Shown here in pieces: positions 32,016-40,137 of a stretch of 49,550 bases of DNA. Each line of letters opens with the position of its first letter. Within the stretch, counting starts at the first letter, position 1. The notes under the pieces are model-generated. The model searched no databases. It had not been told where the DNA came from and saw only the letters and a program-made list of their open reading frames with translations. A program made the position numbers and the translations under genes. This DNA comes from Eubacterium sp. (lineage in GTDB: Bacteria; Bacillota_A; Clostridia; Lachnospirales; Lachnospiraceae): contig JAFVEX010000140.1 in assembly GCA_017475785.1 (NCBI GenBank), positions 1 through 49,550 of the forward strand, written 5' to 3'.

Positions 32016-32444
32016 ATGCCAAAGGAACGGACGGAACTGTCAAAGAAAAATAAATACTGGATCCCGAAGTACAGGTACCTGGAGCTGAAGAATTTCTGCC
32101 TGCAGTACCATGAATGGCTGCGGGAAATTGACGCCCATTCCATGGACGCAATACCGTCCGGTATCAGCTACGATAAGATGCCGGGCGGCAGCGGTACGGG
32201 AGACCCTACGGCGGCCATTGCGATTGCCGGAGCGGACAGCGACAGCGCGCGCGGCAAGGTCGAACTGATCCGGCAGACAGCCAGAGCCACGGATCCGGCG
32301 CTGGCGAAGTACATTATCTGGAACGTGACGGAAGGCGTGCCGTACTGGAAGCTGAAGCAGACGCATAAGATACCGTGCAGTATCAATACGTTTACAAGAC
32401 GTCGTCAGAAATTCTTCTGGCTTTTGTCAAAGAAAAAGAAATGA
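32016..32444 (+). CDS. Phage late transcription regulator (RinA/ArpU-like)
   Basis: A 142-aa basic protein, MPKERTELSKKNKYWIPKYRY.... ELKNFCLQYHEWLREI and the C-terminal ITxTVGVPYWKL-like helix-turn-helix followed by FTRRRQKFFWLLSKKKK are typical of regulators placed just before terminase genes in Firmicutes siphophages. They activate the late operon. The ATG at 32016 with AGGA is preferred over TTG at 32001. Family name is by resemblance. Confidence 0.65.
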   Translation: MPKERTELSKKNKYWIPKYRYLELKNFCLQYHEWLREIDAHSMDAIPSGISYDKMPGGSGTGDPTAAIAIAGADSDSARGKVELIRQTARATDPALAKYIIWNVTEGVPYWKLKQTHKIPCSINTFTRRRQKFFWLLSKKKK

Positions 32445-32570
32445 ACCATTGACATGCGGAAGCATGCGCGGCAGCGGGTGTCAGTCAGGCCGCCCAGATC
32501 AGTAAGATGATGGAGGAGTTCATAGATAGCCAGAGAAAAGAGACTATCGAGAAATGAGGAAGTAACGAAT

Positions 32571-33059
32571 ATGAGAAAAACTTATTCAGGTTTGGTTTAT
32601 GCTGCTGATCAGATGTTTCTTGAGAAAGGATCACAAACACATGGATTAAATGGGATTCGCGTTGAATACAACGATATTGCCGCGCGTATTACATCGGATC
32701 TGGATATAGGGGATCCATCGAGAGAAGATGCTGTCAGAAGGATCAGGGATGCTGTATGGGATACAGGAGCCGTCAAATCAATAATTGCGGAGAGCACTGC
32801 CCGGGAAATGGGGCTGCAGCCAATTGATAACGGAATCATTGTAACGGCAACAGATCAGACGGAAGTGCCAATATACATGGTTGATGTTTATATGACCAAG
32901 AATCTGGTGATCAGAAATCTCAAAGTGTTTGGCAGCCCGATGAGGAACAGAGAGATCGAGTTCGTTATTGGCATGGATATCATATCGAGAGGGAAGATGA
33001 TCATTGACAGCATGGAAGGAAAAACACGGTTCTCTTTCTCAATCAAGGAAAAAGATTAA
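32571..33059 (+). CDS. Retropepsin-like aspartic protease
   Basis: A 162-aa protein with the catalytic motif DTGA at 64-67 (AVWDTGAVKSIIAE), a flap-like middle, and the closing FVIGMDIISRG strand. Retropepsins work as dimers of such one-motif chains. Bacterial members exist, but their role in phages is unclear; processing of a phage or host protein is possible. GAGGAAG precedes the start. It stands alone, with its own downstream hairpin, between the regulator and an antisense cassette. Confidence 0.75.
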   Translation: MRKTYSGLVYAADQMFLEKGSQTHGLNGIRVEYNDIAARITSDLDIGDPSREDAVRRIRDAVWDTGAVKSIIAESTAREMGLQPIDNGIIVTATDQTEVPIYMVDVYMTKNLVIRNLKVFGSPMRNREIEFVIGMDIISRGKMIIDSMEGKTRFSFSIKEKD

Positions 33060-33110
33060 AAGATTGTGAATCAGGGGACAACAATCTGTGTTATAATGCT
33101 ATCATCAGTA

Positions 33111-33144
33111 AAGCGTCAGGGGCGGAACCTTGGCGCTTAATTAT
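33111..33144 (+). terminator. Terminator after protease gene
   Basis: AAGCG (33111-33115) pairs with CGCTT (33134-33138), with inner CA/TG and GG/CC pairs, followed by AATTATT. It is moderate in strength. Confidence 0.5.
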
Positions 33145-33145
33145 T

Positions 33146-33185
33146 ACAAAAAAATAAGAGCGACAGGAATATATACCCATCGCTC
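33146..33185 (-). terminator. Terminator of the antisense cassette
   Basis: On the minus strand GAGCGA pairs with TCGCTC (33185-33180 with 33163-33158), followed by TTATTTTTTT. It is a strong intrinsic terminator ten bases after the ribbon-helix-helix gene. Confidence 0.85.
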
Positions 33186-33195
33186 CGGAACCGGT

Positions 33196-33363
33196 TTATT
33201 CTGGTTTGTAGTGTTCTATTAACATCTTAAGAAACTGTGAACGGCTCATTTCTCCGCGAAGATCTTCAATCTTCTCGAAGTCCTCGTTGCGGAGATCTAC
33301 AGCCCACCGGCTATAAGTTTTATTATTATATTTGCGTTTTGATGCGGTTGAGGTTTTACCCAT
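33196..33363 (-). CDS. Ribbon-helix-helix DNA-binding protein
   Basis: A 55-aa protein with a basic N-terminus (MGKTSTASKRKYNNKTYSRW), a beta strand WAVDLRNED, and the two helices DFEKIEDLRG and SRSQFLKMLIEHYK. This is the Arc/MetJ-type pattern of small dimeric repressors and antitoxins. GGAGG seven bases upstream fixes the start, and that GGAGG lies in the last codons of the tiny peptide gene ahead, so they are coupled. It probably represses the promoter at 33664-33692. Confidence 0.75.
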   Translation of the reverse strand: MGKTSTASKRKYNNKTYSRWAVDLRNEDFEKIEDLRGEMSRSQFLKMLIEHYKPE

Positions 33364-33364
33364 G

Positions 33365-33448
33365 CTATTTCCTCCGGAGAAGCAGAACCAATGCACTGAT
33401 AGAAACACATAGCGCCGTCAGGCTTATGATAAGTGTGAGAACTTGCAT
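33365..33448 (-). CDS. 27-residue single-span membrane peptide
   Basis: MQVLTLIISLTALC... ends LLLRRK: one hydrophobic helix with a basic end. There is no ribosome site; a TATAAT (33469-33464) lies 16 bases upstream of the ATG, so it might be near-leaderless or translated by coupling. It is too short to identify by family. Confidence 0.4.
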   Translation of the reverse strand: MQVLTLIISLTALCVSISALVLLLRRK

Positions 33449-33520
33449 AATGTTTGCGGATGAATTATACTGACAGTACCCCGAAAGGGGCGGGGGCTTT
33501 GCACCCCCTCGGGAAGTTGT

Positions 33521-33622
33521 TTACTTCCTGTTGAGTTCTTTAGCCAGCTTTAGCTCAATCATTGCTGTGCCAAGGTTGATGATTGCGGTTGTTAAGCTGG
33601 CTATTACTATCAGCACATCCAT
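33521..33622 (-). CDS. 33-residue membrane peptide, toxin-like
   Basis: MDVLIVIASLTTAIINLG... is a hydrophobic helix of about 18 residues followed by a charged tail ending LNRK. AAAGGAGGTGAGGGG provides a strong ribosome site, and a near-consensus promoter sits 40 bp upstream. Length and layout resemble Fst-type type I toxins (33 residues, one span, charged tail), but no antisense RNA is obvious. A small holin-like or regulatory peptide is the alternative. Confidence 0.55.
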   Translation of the reverse strand: MDVLIVIASLTTAIINLGTAMIELKLAKELNRK

Positions 33623-33663
33623 CCCCTCACCTCCTTTCATATGGTTCCCCTTTCGGTAAGTAT

Positions 33664-33692
33664 ATAATAGCATACTCGGACGAGTATGTCAA
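33664..33692 (-). promoter_or_regulatory. Near-consensus promoter with palindromic operator
   Basis: Minus-strand TTGACA (33692-33687), 17 bp, TATTAT (33669-33664). The spacer is a perfect inverted repeat, CATACTCG-TC-CGAGTATG (33688-33671). A repressor bound there would block polymerase completely. The ribbon-helix-helix protein is the nearest candidate. Confidence 0.85.
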
Positions 33693-33711
33693 TAGATTAC
33701 TCCATAAATCA

Positions 33712-33881
33712 GGTAAAAAAACCATATCCCCCTCGGCAAAAAGACCCTGCCCCCCTCATTGTTGAGCCGCCCCGGGGGTGGCTGATGTGGAGCGGGGTGA
33801 AAAATAAAAGCATACCCGGGGGTATTTGCCCCGGGGCTGGTTTGTGAATCATTGTAAAAAAAAGACGGGAGGCGGGCAGAT
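33712..33881. other. GC-rich non-coding region, possible cos site
   Basis: Upstream of the HNH-terminase block. It contains CCCGGGG (33815-33821) / CCCCGGG (33829-33835) and a GCCGCCCC/GGGGTGGC palindrome near 33751-33770. HK97-type phages with an HNH gene beside the terminase are usually cos phages, and cos commonly lies here. No cut site can be read directly. Confidence 0.35.
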
Positions 33882-34166
33882 ATGGCAAGGTCATCAAGGT
33901 GGCCGTACATCAGGCGCATGGCATGGGACAGAGATCGCAAGGGCAGGACACCATGCCATATATGCGGTGAACCAATAGACTACTTCGTTCCGCCATCAAG
34001 CGAACCAGATGCATGGGAGCCTGACCACATTCAGCCTGTTCATTTGCGGCCAGATCTTGAATTAGACTTAAATAATATACGCCCCTCACACCGGCGTTGT
34101 AACAGACAGCGTGGCGACGGAACGAACGGCACAAACGTGATAGGACAGAGGTCACGTATCTGGTAA
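33882..34166 (+). CDS. Phage HNH endonuclease
   Basis: A 94-aa protein with zinc Cys pair CHICG, the catalytic segment WEPDHIQPVHLRPDLELDLNN and RPSHRRCNRQRG. HNH proteins beside terminases in HK97-type phages help the large subunit cut at cos. GGGAGGCGGGCAG precedes the start. First gene of the late operon. Confidence 0.9.
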   Translation: MARSSRWPYIRRMAWDRDRKGRTPCHICGEPIDYFVPPSSEPDAWEPDHIQPVHLRPDLELDLNNIRPSHRRCNRQRGDGTNGTNVIGQRSRIW

Positions 34167-34284
34167 AAGGGGGAGGGGCCAGGAAATCTTTGAAACGAGG
34201 CGAATTTCCGACACCAGCCGCCTTGCAGTGATTTCCCCCTCCGTGGCAATCAAATTTTTTTTCGGGATTCTTGGGGACGTGAAA

Positions 34285-34563
34285 ATGACTGAGCAGGAAA
34301 GAACGATCAACAGAATAGAAAGATCCATGCGGAAATGGATCAAGGACAACATTCCGGTTTATGAAGCTGCAGCCCCAACGCAGGAAGTAAGGACGACACA
34401 GGGCGAACGCGTCCAGAAGGCGAACCCGGTAACACAGGAGATCCGGGCGGCGTTTAAGGACTATTGTTACATCGTGAAGGTGCAAAAGGAAATCAGGGAG
34501 AACGGAAAGGCAGCCAATATATCATCGATCAAAGAAATGAGAAAGAGGTTTAAGGCGGTTTGA
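34285..34563 (+). CDS. Terminase small subunit
   Basis: A 92-aa helical, charged protein, MTEQERTINRIERSMRKWIK.... It is short for the family but sits directly before the large subunit with overlapping stop and start (TGATG). It should recognise the packaging site. The start at 34285 is preferred to 34228, which adds a hydrophobic stretch without a ribosome site. Identification rests mainly on position. Confidence 0.65.
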   Translation: MTEQERTINRIERSMRKWIKDNIPVYEAAAPTQEVRTTQGERVQKANPVTQEIRAAFKDYCYIVKVQKEIRENGKAANISSIKEMRKRFKAV

Positions 34564-36092
34564 TGATGGGATACACACAGCCGAGGTTGTTCACCCCGCC
34601 GCTCAGGGAGCTGACAGAGGAGACTTCGCTCGGATATGCCGCAATTGAATACGCAAACACGGTGCTCCGCAAGTCCCTTTACCCCTGGCAGGAATGGGCG
34701 TTGATTCACGCGCTGGAGATTACGGGATCGCTTGACACAGGATGGAAATTCCGGTTCAGGACGATTCTGTTTTTGATTTCACGGCAGAACGGAAAGACAG
34801 TCCTGTCGGAGGTCATCGCGTCGTTTTTTCTGAATATCCTGTGTGTTGATTCTGTTTTTGGCACATCTCTGAGTCTCGACAAAGCAGAAGAGGTCTGGGA
34901 GGCTGTCATTAACGACCAGGAAAATGTGCCGGAGCTGTCAGCCGATATAAACAGGGTGTCCCGCACCAATGGCAACAAGCGGCTGATCCTGACCGGATTG
35001 AGGCAGTACAAGGTCGGTGCGCCGACAAGAAGGGCGGGGCGTGGTGATTCGAATGACCTGGTCATGCTGGACGAGATCCGCGAACAGCGAGACTGGGAAA
35101 CATGGTCGGCGGCAGCGGCATCAACGAACGCGAAACCGAACGGGCTGATCGTTTGTTTTTCGAATGCCGGGGATCCTGACTCGATTGTGCTGCGGCAGAT
35201 CCGTTCACAGGCAATTGCTTTTATTAACGGCAGTGAGGCGGAGGATTTTGGTGGAAGCGTAGATGCTGAATCGCTCGGCCTGTTTGAATGGTCTTCGCCG
35301 GAAGGCGCGAAGACAGACGATCTGGACGCACTGGCGCAGGCGAACCCGGCGCTTGGTTATGGATATTTGACAGAAAGGGCGCTGCTTTCCAACCGCTCCA
35401 CGTTTCCAGAAAACAAATTCAGGTCAGAATGTATGTGCCAGCAGGTAGAAACGCTGCTTCCGCAGCCGTTCCCGGAAGGGTCGTGGGCTGCCGGAATTGA
35501 CGGCATGTCACAGATAGCACCGGAATCAGAATTATATTTTGGCATCGACTTGTCGCAAAACCGGCGCTGGACGTCAATCGCGGTCGCAGGACTTCGCGAA
35601 GATGGCGAAATGCACATAGAGGTTGTGGCAAGGCAGATCGGAACGGAATGGGCGCTGAACTGGTTCAGGGAACGTCAGGTTGGGAGGACAATGAACCTGG
35701 CGTTTCAAGGGCGGGGTTGTCCTGTGGTTGGTTTGGCGGAACAGATCTGCACGTTGCCAAACATCAACAGGATTGCAATTGAAGGCGGTGAGCTGACAGC
35801 CGGATGGGGGCGGTTTTGGGACGGGATTGCAGCGAGTGAACCGGATTCCGCGCGCGGAGGGCACAGGATTTACCATTTGCCGCAGCCTGTTTTGGATGCC
35901 CCGGCAAAGACAATGCAGTTGCGCAACCTCGGCGGGGGCGTCGAACTGCCGGACCGCGTGAAGTCCCCGGATGATCCGTCGCCTTTGATAGCCTGTTTTG
36001 TTGCATATACAGCTGCCACGCAGACGATAAAAGAAACCAAAAAGATTTACGAAAGTGCGTATGCGTCCGGCGGGACGCTTATGTTTTGCTAG
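34563..36092 (+). CDS. Terminase large subunit
   Basis: Packaging motor and nuclease. The ATPase domain shows a Walker A-like SRQNGKT (near residue 73), Walker B LVMLDEIRE (near 165) and coupling motif CFSNAG. The C-terminal nuclease domain begins at YFGIDLSQNRRWTSI, with acidic residues for metal binding. At 509 aa it is typical of HK97-type terminases. GTAAGG-like ribosome site (AAGGCGG) upstream. Confidence 0.93.
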   Translation: MMGYTQPRLFTPPLRELTEETSLGYAAIEYANTVLRKSLYPWQEWALIHALEITGSLDTGWKFRFRTILFLISRQNGKTVLSEVIASFFLNILCVDSVFGTSLSLDKAEEVWEAVINDQENVPELSADINRVSRTNGNKRLILTGLRQYKVGAPTRRAGRGDSNDLVMLDEIREQRDWETWSAAAASTNAKPNGLIVCFSNAGDPDSIVLRQIRSQAIAFINGSEAEDFGGSVDAESLGLFEWSSPEGAKTDDLDALAQANPALGYGYLTERALLSNRSTFPENKFRSECMCQQVETLLPQPFPEGSWAAGIDGMSQIAPESELYFGIDLSQNRRWTSIAVAGLREDGEMHIEVVARQIGTEWALNWFRERQVGRTMNLAFQGRGCPVVGLAEQICTLPNINRIAIEGGELTAGWGRFWDGIAASEPDSARGGHRIYHLPQPVLDAPAKTMQLRNLGGGVELPDRVKSPDDPSPLIACFVAYTAATQTIKETKKIYESAYASGGTLMFC

Positions 36093-36104
36093 GAGGGCAC
36101 GAAA

Positions 36105-38081
36105 ATGCCTGTATTACAAAGACTTAGAAATCTATTCGGGCGGAATCCCGTCTACTTGTCCATCACACCAGAAGAATTACCAATGGTCGGCTCTATGTCC
36201 GCAAGGGAACTGTACGCCACGCAGGCAAACCTGCACGCAGTTGTGTCGTTTTTGGCGGATTCCATCGCACAGCTTCCACTGAAGGTGTACCGTCGCGAAG
36301 GTGAGAATGACAGGCAGCGGGATCGGGACAGCACAGCGGCGAAACTGCTCTGGAAACCAAACCCAGATCAGACGGCGTATGAGTTTATCAATGCGCTTGC
36401 AGTCGAGTTTTTCCTGATGGGATGTTCGACAATCTGGATCCTTCCTGATGCAGACAGCGGCAGCGGCTATCAGCTGAGGCTGATTCCGCGAGAATGGATC
36501 ATGTCCACTGAAAAACAGACAAATTACGCGCCGGATAAACTGAGGGTTGCTTCCGGGACGGGATCATACATAGACATCCCGCGTGAAGAGTTTGTGCAAT
36601 TCAGGATGTATTCTCCGGGCAATCCAGGCGGTTACCAGTCGCCGATTGCGGCGCTCCGGCAGACACTAAACGAACAGATACAGGCTGATAAGTTCCGCAC
36701 ACAGATTTATCGTTCGTCCGGCCGCTTTAATGCTTACATCACCCGTCCGAAAGATGTTGCTCCATGGGATGACGAGACCAAGCGCAAGTGGTTGACCGCG
36801 TTTCGAGAAGGCTGGAGCGCAGACGGAAGCAATACGGGGAAAATGCCATTGCTGGAAGACGGGATGGAAATCAAGCCGTACCAGTTCAACGCGAAGGAAG
36901 CGCAATATGCAGAGACGAAGCAGCTGTCCCGTGAGGATGTGGCGGCGGCATATCATGTTAACCCTTCGCTGATATGGCACACCACAACACAGACATATGC
37001 AAGTGCCAAGGATAACGCCAGGGCGCTTTATGCCGACTGCCTCGGACCTGTGCTGCAGATGATCCAGCAGAGACTCAACAGCTTCCTCTTGCCGCTGGTA
37101 GGCGCGGAACCTGGTACATACGTCGAATTTGACCTGACCGAAAAACTAAAAGGATCCTTCGAAGAACGTGCGAGCATCCTGCAGGCGTCTGTCGGCGGTC
37201 CGTGGATGACCCGGAACGAGGCGCGTGCAGATAACAACCTTCCACCGATTGAAGGAGGCGACGACCTGATCGTGCCGCTCAACGTCCTGGAAGGCGGTCA
37301 GGCGTCCCCGCAGGACACGCACATGGATGAGCAGAAGCCGGTCACGGTTATTTCATCAGGCCAACAGGCGGCGTGCGGGTGCGCTCAGTGCAAGGCAAAA
37401 GGAGAAGAGATTTTTGTCAAGGCGAGGTCAAGCCCGGATGAAGATGAGCAGATGGCCTCGGTGCTCAAAAAGTTCTGGAACCGGCAGGCAAGTTCAGTGC
37501 TTCCGAAGATTGGAGCGAAATCCGCTAAATGGTGGGACGCAGACCGGTGGGATGATGAACTGGCTGACGATATCGAGCCGCTGATGGACTCAGTGGCTGA
37601 CGCGCACGGCATAGAGGTCGCCAGTGCAATCGGATTTGAATACAGCACAAGGCAGACACGCAAATACCTGCGTGAGATGTCTAAAGCGAGAGCCAAGGCA
37701 ATTAATGCGGCGACCTACCGCAAATTACAGGCTGCAATTAAGGATGAAGATGAAGAAGTGACGCCCGCTCATGTGTTTGAGGTGCGGGAGAACAGGGACA
37801 GCATCACATTCGGAAGGGCGCTGGCACTTGCGGCGGCCGGATGGGCTGCTACCCGCGAAGCACCACACCAGGCGGAGCAGCACGGCATACAGAAGACAGT
37901 AGAAAAAGAGTGGGTTACAGGGGACAATCCGAGACAGGAGCATGCAATGATGAACGGTCAGAGGGTGCCGATTGATGAGCCGTTTTCAAACGGGTGTTTC
38001 TGGCCGGGTGATGAGAACGGCGACCCGGATACTACCTGCGGATGCAATTGTTCGACACAGGTCATTATAACAGTCGGATAG
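36105..38081 (+). CDS. Portal protein fused to F-like minor head protein
   Basis: The first 400 residues are an HK97-family portal: ITPEELPMVGSMSARELYATQ..., QTAYEFINALAVEFFLMG, and HVNPSLIWHTTTQTYASAKDN. The last 230 residues resemble the Mu gpF-like minor head domain, ending in a Cys-rich GCFWPGDENGDPDTTCGCNC motif. These are normally two genes; here one 658-aa frame covers both. The portal forms the DNA entry ring; the F-like part would sit inside the head. The frame is open through the junction near residue 410. Confidence 0.9.
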   Translation: MPVLQRLRNLFGRNPVYLSITPEELPMVGSMSARELYATQANLHAVVSFLADSIAQLPLKVYRREGENDRQRDRDSTAAKLLWKPNPDQTAYEFINALAVEFFLMGCSTIWILPDADSGSGYQLRLIPREWIMSTEKQTNYAPDKLRVASGTGSYIDIPREEFVQFRMYSPGNPGGYQSPIAALRQTLNEQIQADKFRTQIYRSSGRFNAYITRPKDVAPWDDETKRKWLTAFREGWSADGSNTGKMPLLEDGMEIKPYQFNAKEAQYAETKQLSREDVAAAYHVNPSLIWHTTTQTYASAKDNARALYADCLGPVLQMIQQRLNSFLLPLVGAEPGTYVEFDLTEKLKGSFEERASILQASVGGPWMTRNEARADNNLPPIEGGDDLIVPLNVLEGGQASPQDTHMDEQKPVTVISSGQQAACGCAQCKAKGEEIFVKARSSPDEDEQMASVLKKFWNRQASSVLPKIGAKSAKWWDADRWDDELADDIEPLMDSVADAHGIEVASAIGFEYSTRQTRKYLREMSKARAKAINAATYRKLQAAIKDEDEEVTPAHVFEVRENRDSITFGRALALAAAGWAATREAPHQAEQHGIQKTVEKEWVTGDNPRQEHAMMNGQRVPIDEPFSNGCFWPGDENGDPDTTCGCNCSTQVIITVG

Positions 38082-38090
38082 GAGGATAAT

Positions 38091-38777
38091 ATGCCACATC
38101 TATATAAAAATTTTGAATTGAAATCGGGTGAATCCGGTGAAATCAGCGGATATTTCAGCACATACGACCGCATCCCGGACACCTACGGCGACATTATTGC
38201 GCCGGGAGCGTTTAAAAAAACAATCGAAAAGCGCAAGGAGTCAGGCCATCCGTGGCCGCTTTGCTGGAACCACGACCTGAACATGATAATCGGCTCAGTT
38301 GACCCGGCAAGTATTGAAGACACCGAAAAAGGACCGCTGATGACAGCGAGCTTTTTCAATACCGACCTTGCACAGGAGAAACGCGAAATCGTCAAAAGCG
38401 GTGTTGTGTATCAATTCTCGTTTGCCTATGACGTCAAAGAGGCCGGGCAGGTGACGCTTGAGGATGGCACGAAAGCCATCGAACTGAAGGAGGTTGACCT
38501 GTTCGAAGTCAGCATTGTACCGGTTCCTGCGAACCAGAACGCGGTCATGACTGATGTTAAAGCAGGCAGACGCAATAAGAAGTCAGATGAGGAAATCATC
38601 AGGCAGATCATTTCTCTCGCCAGCCAGTTACTGGATGACGGGGTTGATGATACAGGCGATCCGGACGACGGAGAGGACAAAGCAAAGGCCAACGCGGCAG
38701 CGGAGGAGCCGGAGCAGAGCAATCCGAAGAAAGAAACCCTGCTGGAGTTTATCAAAAACATGAATAAGGAGGAATGA
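38091..38777 (+). CDS. Prohead protease
   Basis: HK97-family maturation protease (herpesvirus assemblin fold). His is in CWNHDLNMIIGS and Ser in YQFSFAYDV; the strand EVDLFEVSIVPVPAN is a family signature. The acidic, Ala-rich C-terminus may act as scaffold. The 228-aa length is normal. It cleaves the N-terminal delta domain of the capsid protein encoded next. Confidence 0.93.
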   Translation: MPHLYKNFELKSGESGEISGYFSTYDRIPDTYGDIIAPGAFKKTIEKRKESGHPWPLCWNHDLNMIIGSVDPASIEDTEKGPLMTASFFNTDLAQEKREIVKSGVVYQFSFAYDVKEAGQVTLEDGTKAIELKEVDLFEVSIVPVPANQNAVMTDVKAGRRNKKSDEEIIRQIISLASQLLDDGVDDTGDPDDGEDKAKANAAAEEPEQSNPKKETLLEFIKNMNKEE

Positions 38778-38780
38778 GCC

Positions 38781-39926
38781 ATGAGCAAAAAAGAAGAGCT
38801 TATGCAGTTGAAGTCCGATCTTGCAGCACTCAAGGAGCGCATTGAAGAAAATGACGCCGAAGCGATTGCCGAGGGTGAAAGACTGCAGGGCGAAATCAAT
38901 AAAAAGACAGCTGAGATCGAGCAGGATGAAAAAAAGGCATCCCTGCTGAACCTGATCGGCAAGAAAGAAGAGGATAATGAAATGGGAGAAGTAAAAAAGG
39001 CAGTGAGCCTTGGCGGGCACTTTGTCGAGCACCTGAAAAAGAATTCCGTGGGAAAGCGCTTTGATGTGACAGCGCCGGCGTTTGTTAAAGCTGCGTCTGA
39101 CATCCAGACAAGCCCGGCTGCGGCTGTTGACTGGGCAACCACGTTTGACCGCAACGTTGTAACCGGGGCACGCACAGCGCTTGTTATCCGCGACCTGTTC
39201 GGCTCCGAAACGATTTCCGGCTCCACTCTCCAGTATCTGGTGGAGGGTGCCGTTGAAGGCGCTCCGGCAGTTACCGCAGAGGGCGCAAAAAAGCCACAGG
39301 TTCATTTTGGTGATCCGACTCCGGTTACTGTTTCGCTTAAAAAGATTGCTGAGTACATCAAAGAGTCCGATGAGTATATCGATGACTATCCGTTCCTGGA
39401 ATCCGCGATCAATGGCCGCCTGCTCTATGCACTAGGTCTGAAGGAGCAGGACGAACTCGTTGCTGACCTTGTCGGTACATCCGGCATCCAGACCGATTCC
39501 ACGAATTGGACAGCATCCAGCACTGCGACTGATATTGCAGACCTGATCCTTCAGGCGGCAATGGATGTGCAGGAACAGTCCGGTTTTGCGGCGGACGCCA
39601 TCGTGATGAACCCGGCGACATGGTACACGCTCCGGATCGCGAAGAACGGCACCGACGATTACTATGGCGGCGGCTTTTTTGGCTCCCAGAACATCCCGAA
39701 TCTGTGGGGTTATCCGGTTTGTGTTACCACTGCTGTGACAGCCTCCCAGATTATCGTGGGCGCGTTCAAGACCTGCGGCTCCGTCGTTTCCAAGGGAGGT
39801 GTCTCTGTTGAGGCGACCAACAGCAACGAAGACGACTTTGTGAAGAACCTCATGACGATCAGGGCGGAAGAGCGCCTTGCACTCGCGGTACGCCGCCCGG
39901 CAGGCTTCAAGCTGCTGACAAAATAA
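38781..39926 (+). CDS. Major capsid protein (HK97 fold)
   Basis: A 381-aa protein. A coiled-coil delta domain of about 70 residues (MSKKEELMQLKSDLAALKER...) precedes the mature part, which contains VRDLFGSETISGSTLQYLVE-like and AEYIKESDEYIDDYP segments and ends ALAVRRPAGFKLLTK. Cleavage probably falls near residues 68-80 (GEVKKAVSLGG). It directly follows the protease. Confidence 0.95.
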   Translation: MSKKEELMQLKSDLAALKERIEENDAEAIAEGERLQGEINKKTAEIEQDEKKASLLNLIGKKEEDNEMGEVKKAVSLGGHFVEHLKKNSVGKRFDVTAPAFVKAASDIQTSPAAAVDWATTFDRNVVTGARTALVIRDLFGSETISGSTLQYLVEGAVEGAPAVTAEGAKKPQVHFGDPTPVTVSLKKIAEYIKESDEYIDDYPFLESAINGRLLYALGLKEQDELVADLVGTSGIQTDSTNWTASSTATDIADLILQAAMDVQEQSGFAADAIVMNPATWYTLRIAKNGTDDYYGGGFFGSQNIPNLWGYPVCVTTAVTASQIIVGAFKTCGSVVSKGGVSVEATNSNEDDFVKNLMTIRAEERLALAVRRPAGFKLLTK

Positions 39927-39936
39927 TCTTTAACAC

Positions 39937-39964
39937 AGGGAGGGCTTAACGGCTCTCCCTATTC
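39937..39964 (+). terminator. Weak hairpin after capsid gene
   Basis: AGGGAG (39937-39942) pairs with CTCCCT (39955-39960). Only ATT follows, so termination would be partial. This is a usual place for lowering transcription after capsid genes. Confidence 0.4.
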
Positions 39965-39984
39965 GTGAAAGGCGGTGGAACCAA

Positions 39985-40137
39985 ATGCTTAAACAGTACA
40001 TTTTTAACGGCAAGCAGTTTCAGTTCGAAGAGGGCAAACAACCCGAGGGCGCTGTAGAGGTCAAAAAGGCGGTCGAGCCGTCCGAAAAAGCGGTAAACCC
40101 GGCAAACAAAGCACGCAAGGCGGTGAAATCTAAATGA
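39985..40137 (+). CDS. 50-residue Lys/Glu-rich head protein
   Basis: MLKQYIFNGKQFQFEEGKQ... is a short basic and acidic protein too small for usual ORF cut-offs. A GGCGG ribosome site precedes the ATG, and its stop overlaps the next start by four bases (ATGA). Similar short proteins occur between capsid and connector genes in related phages. Function unknown. Confidence 0.7.
   Translation: MLKQYIFNGKQFQFEEGKQPEGAVEVKKAVEPSEKAVNPANKARKAVKSK

Noticed and set aside
32445..32570. Short open frame ending MMEEFIDSQRKETIEK
   Set aside because: Protein-like tail but no start codon with a ribosome site; possibly a remnant, not supportable as a gene.
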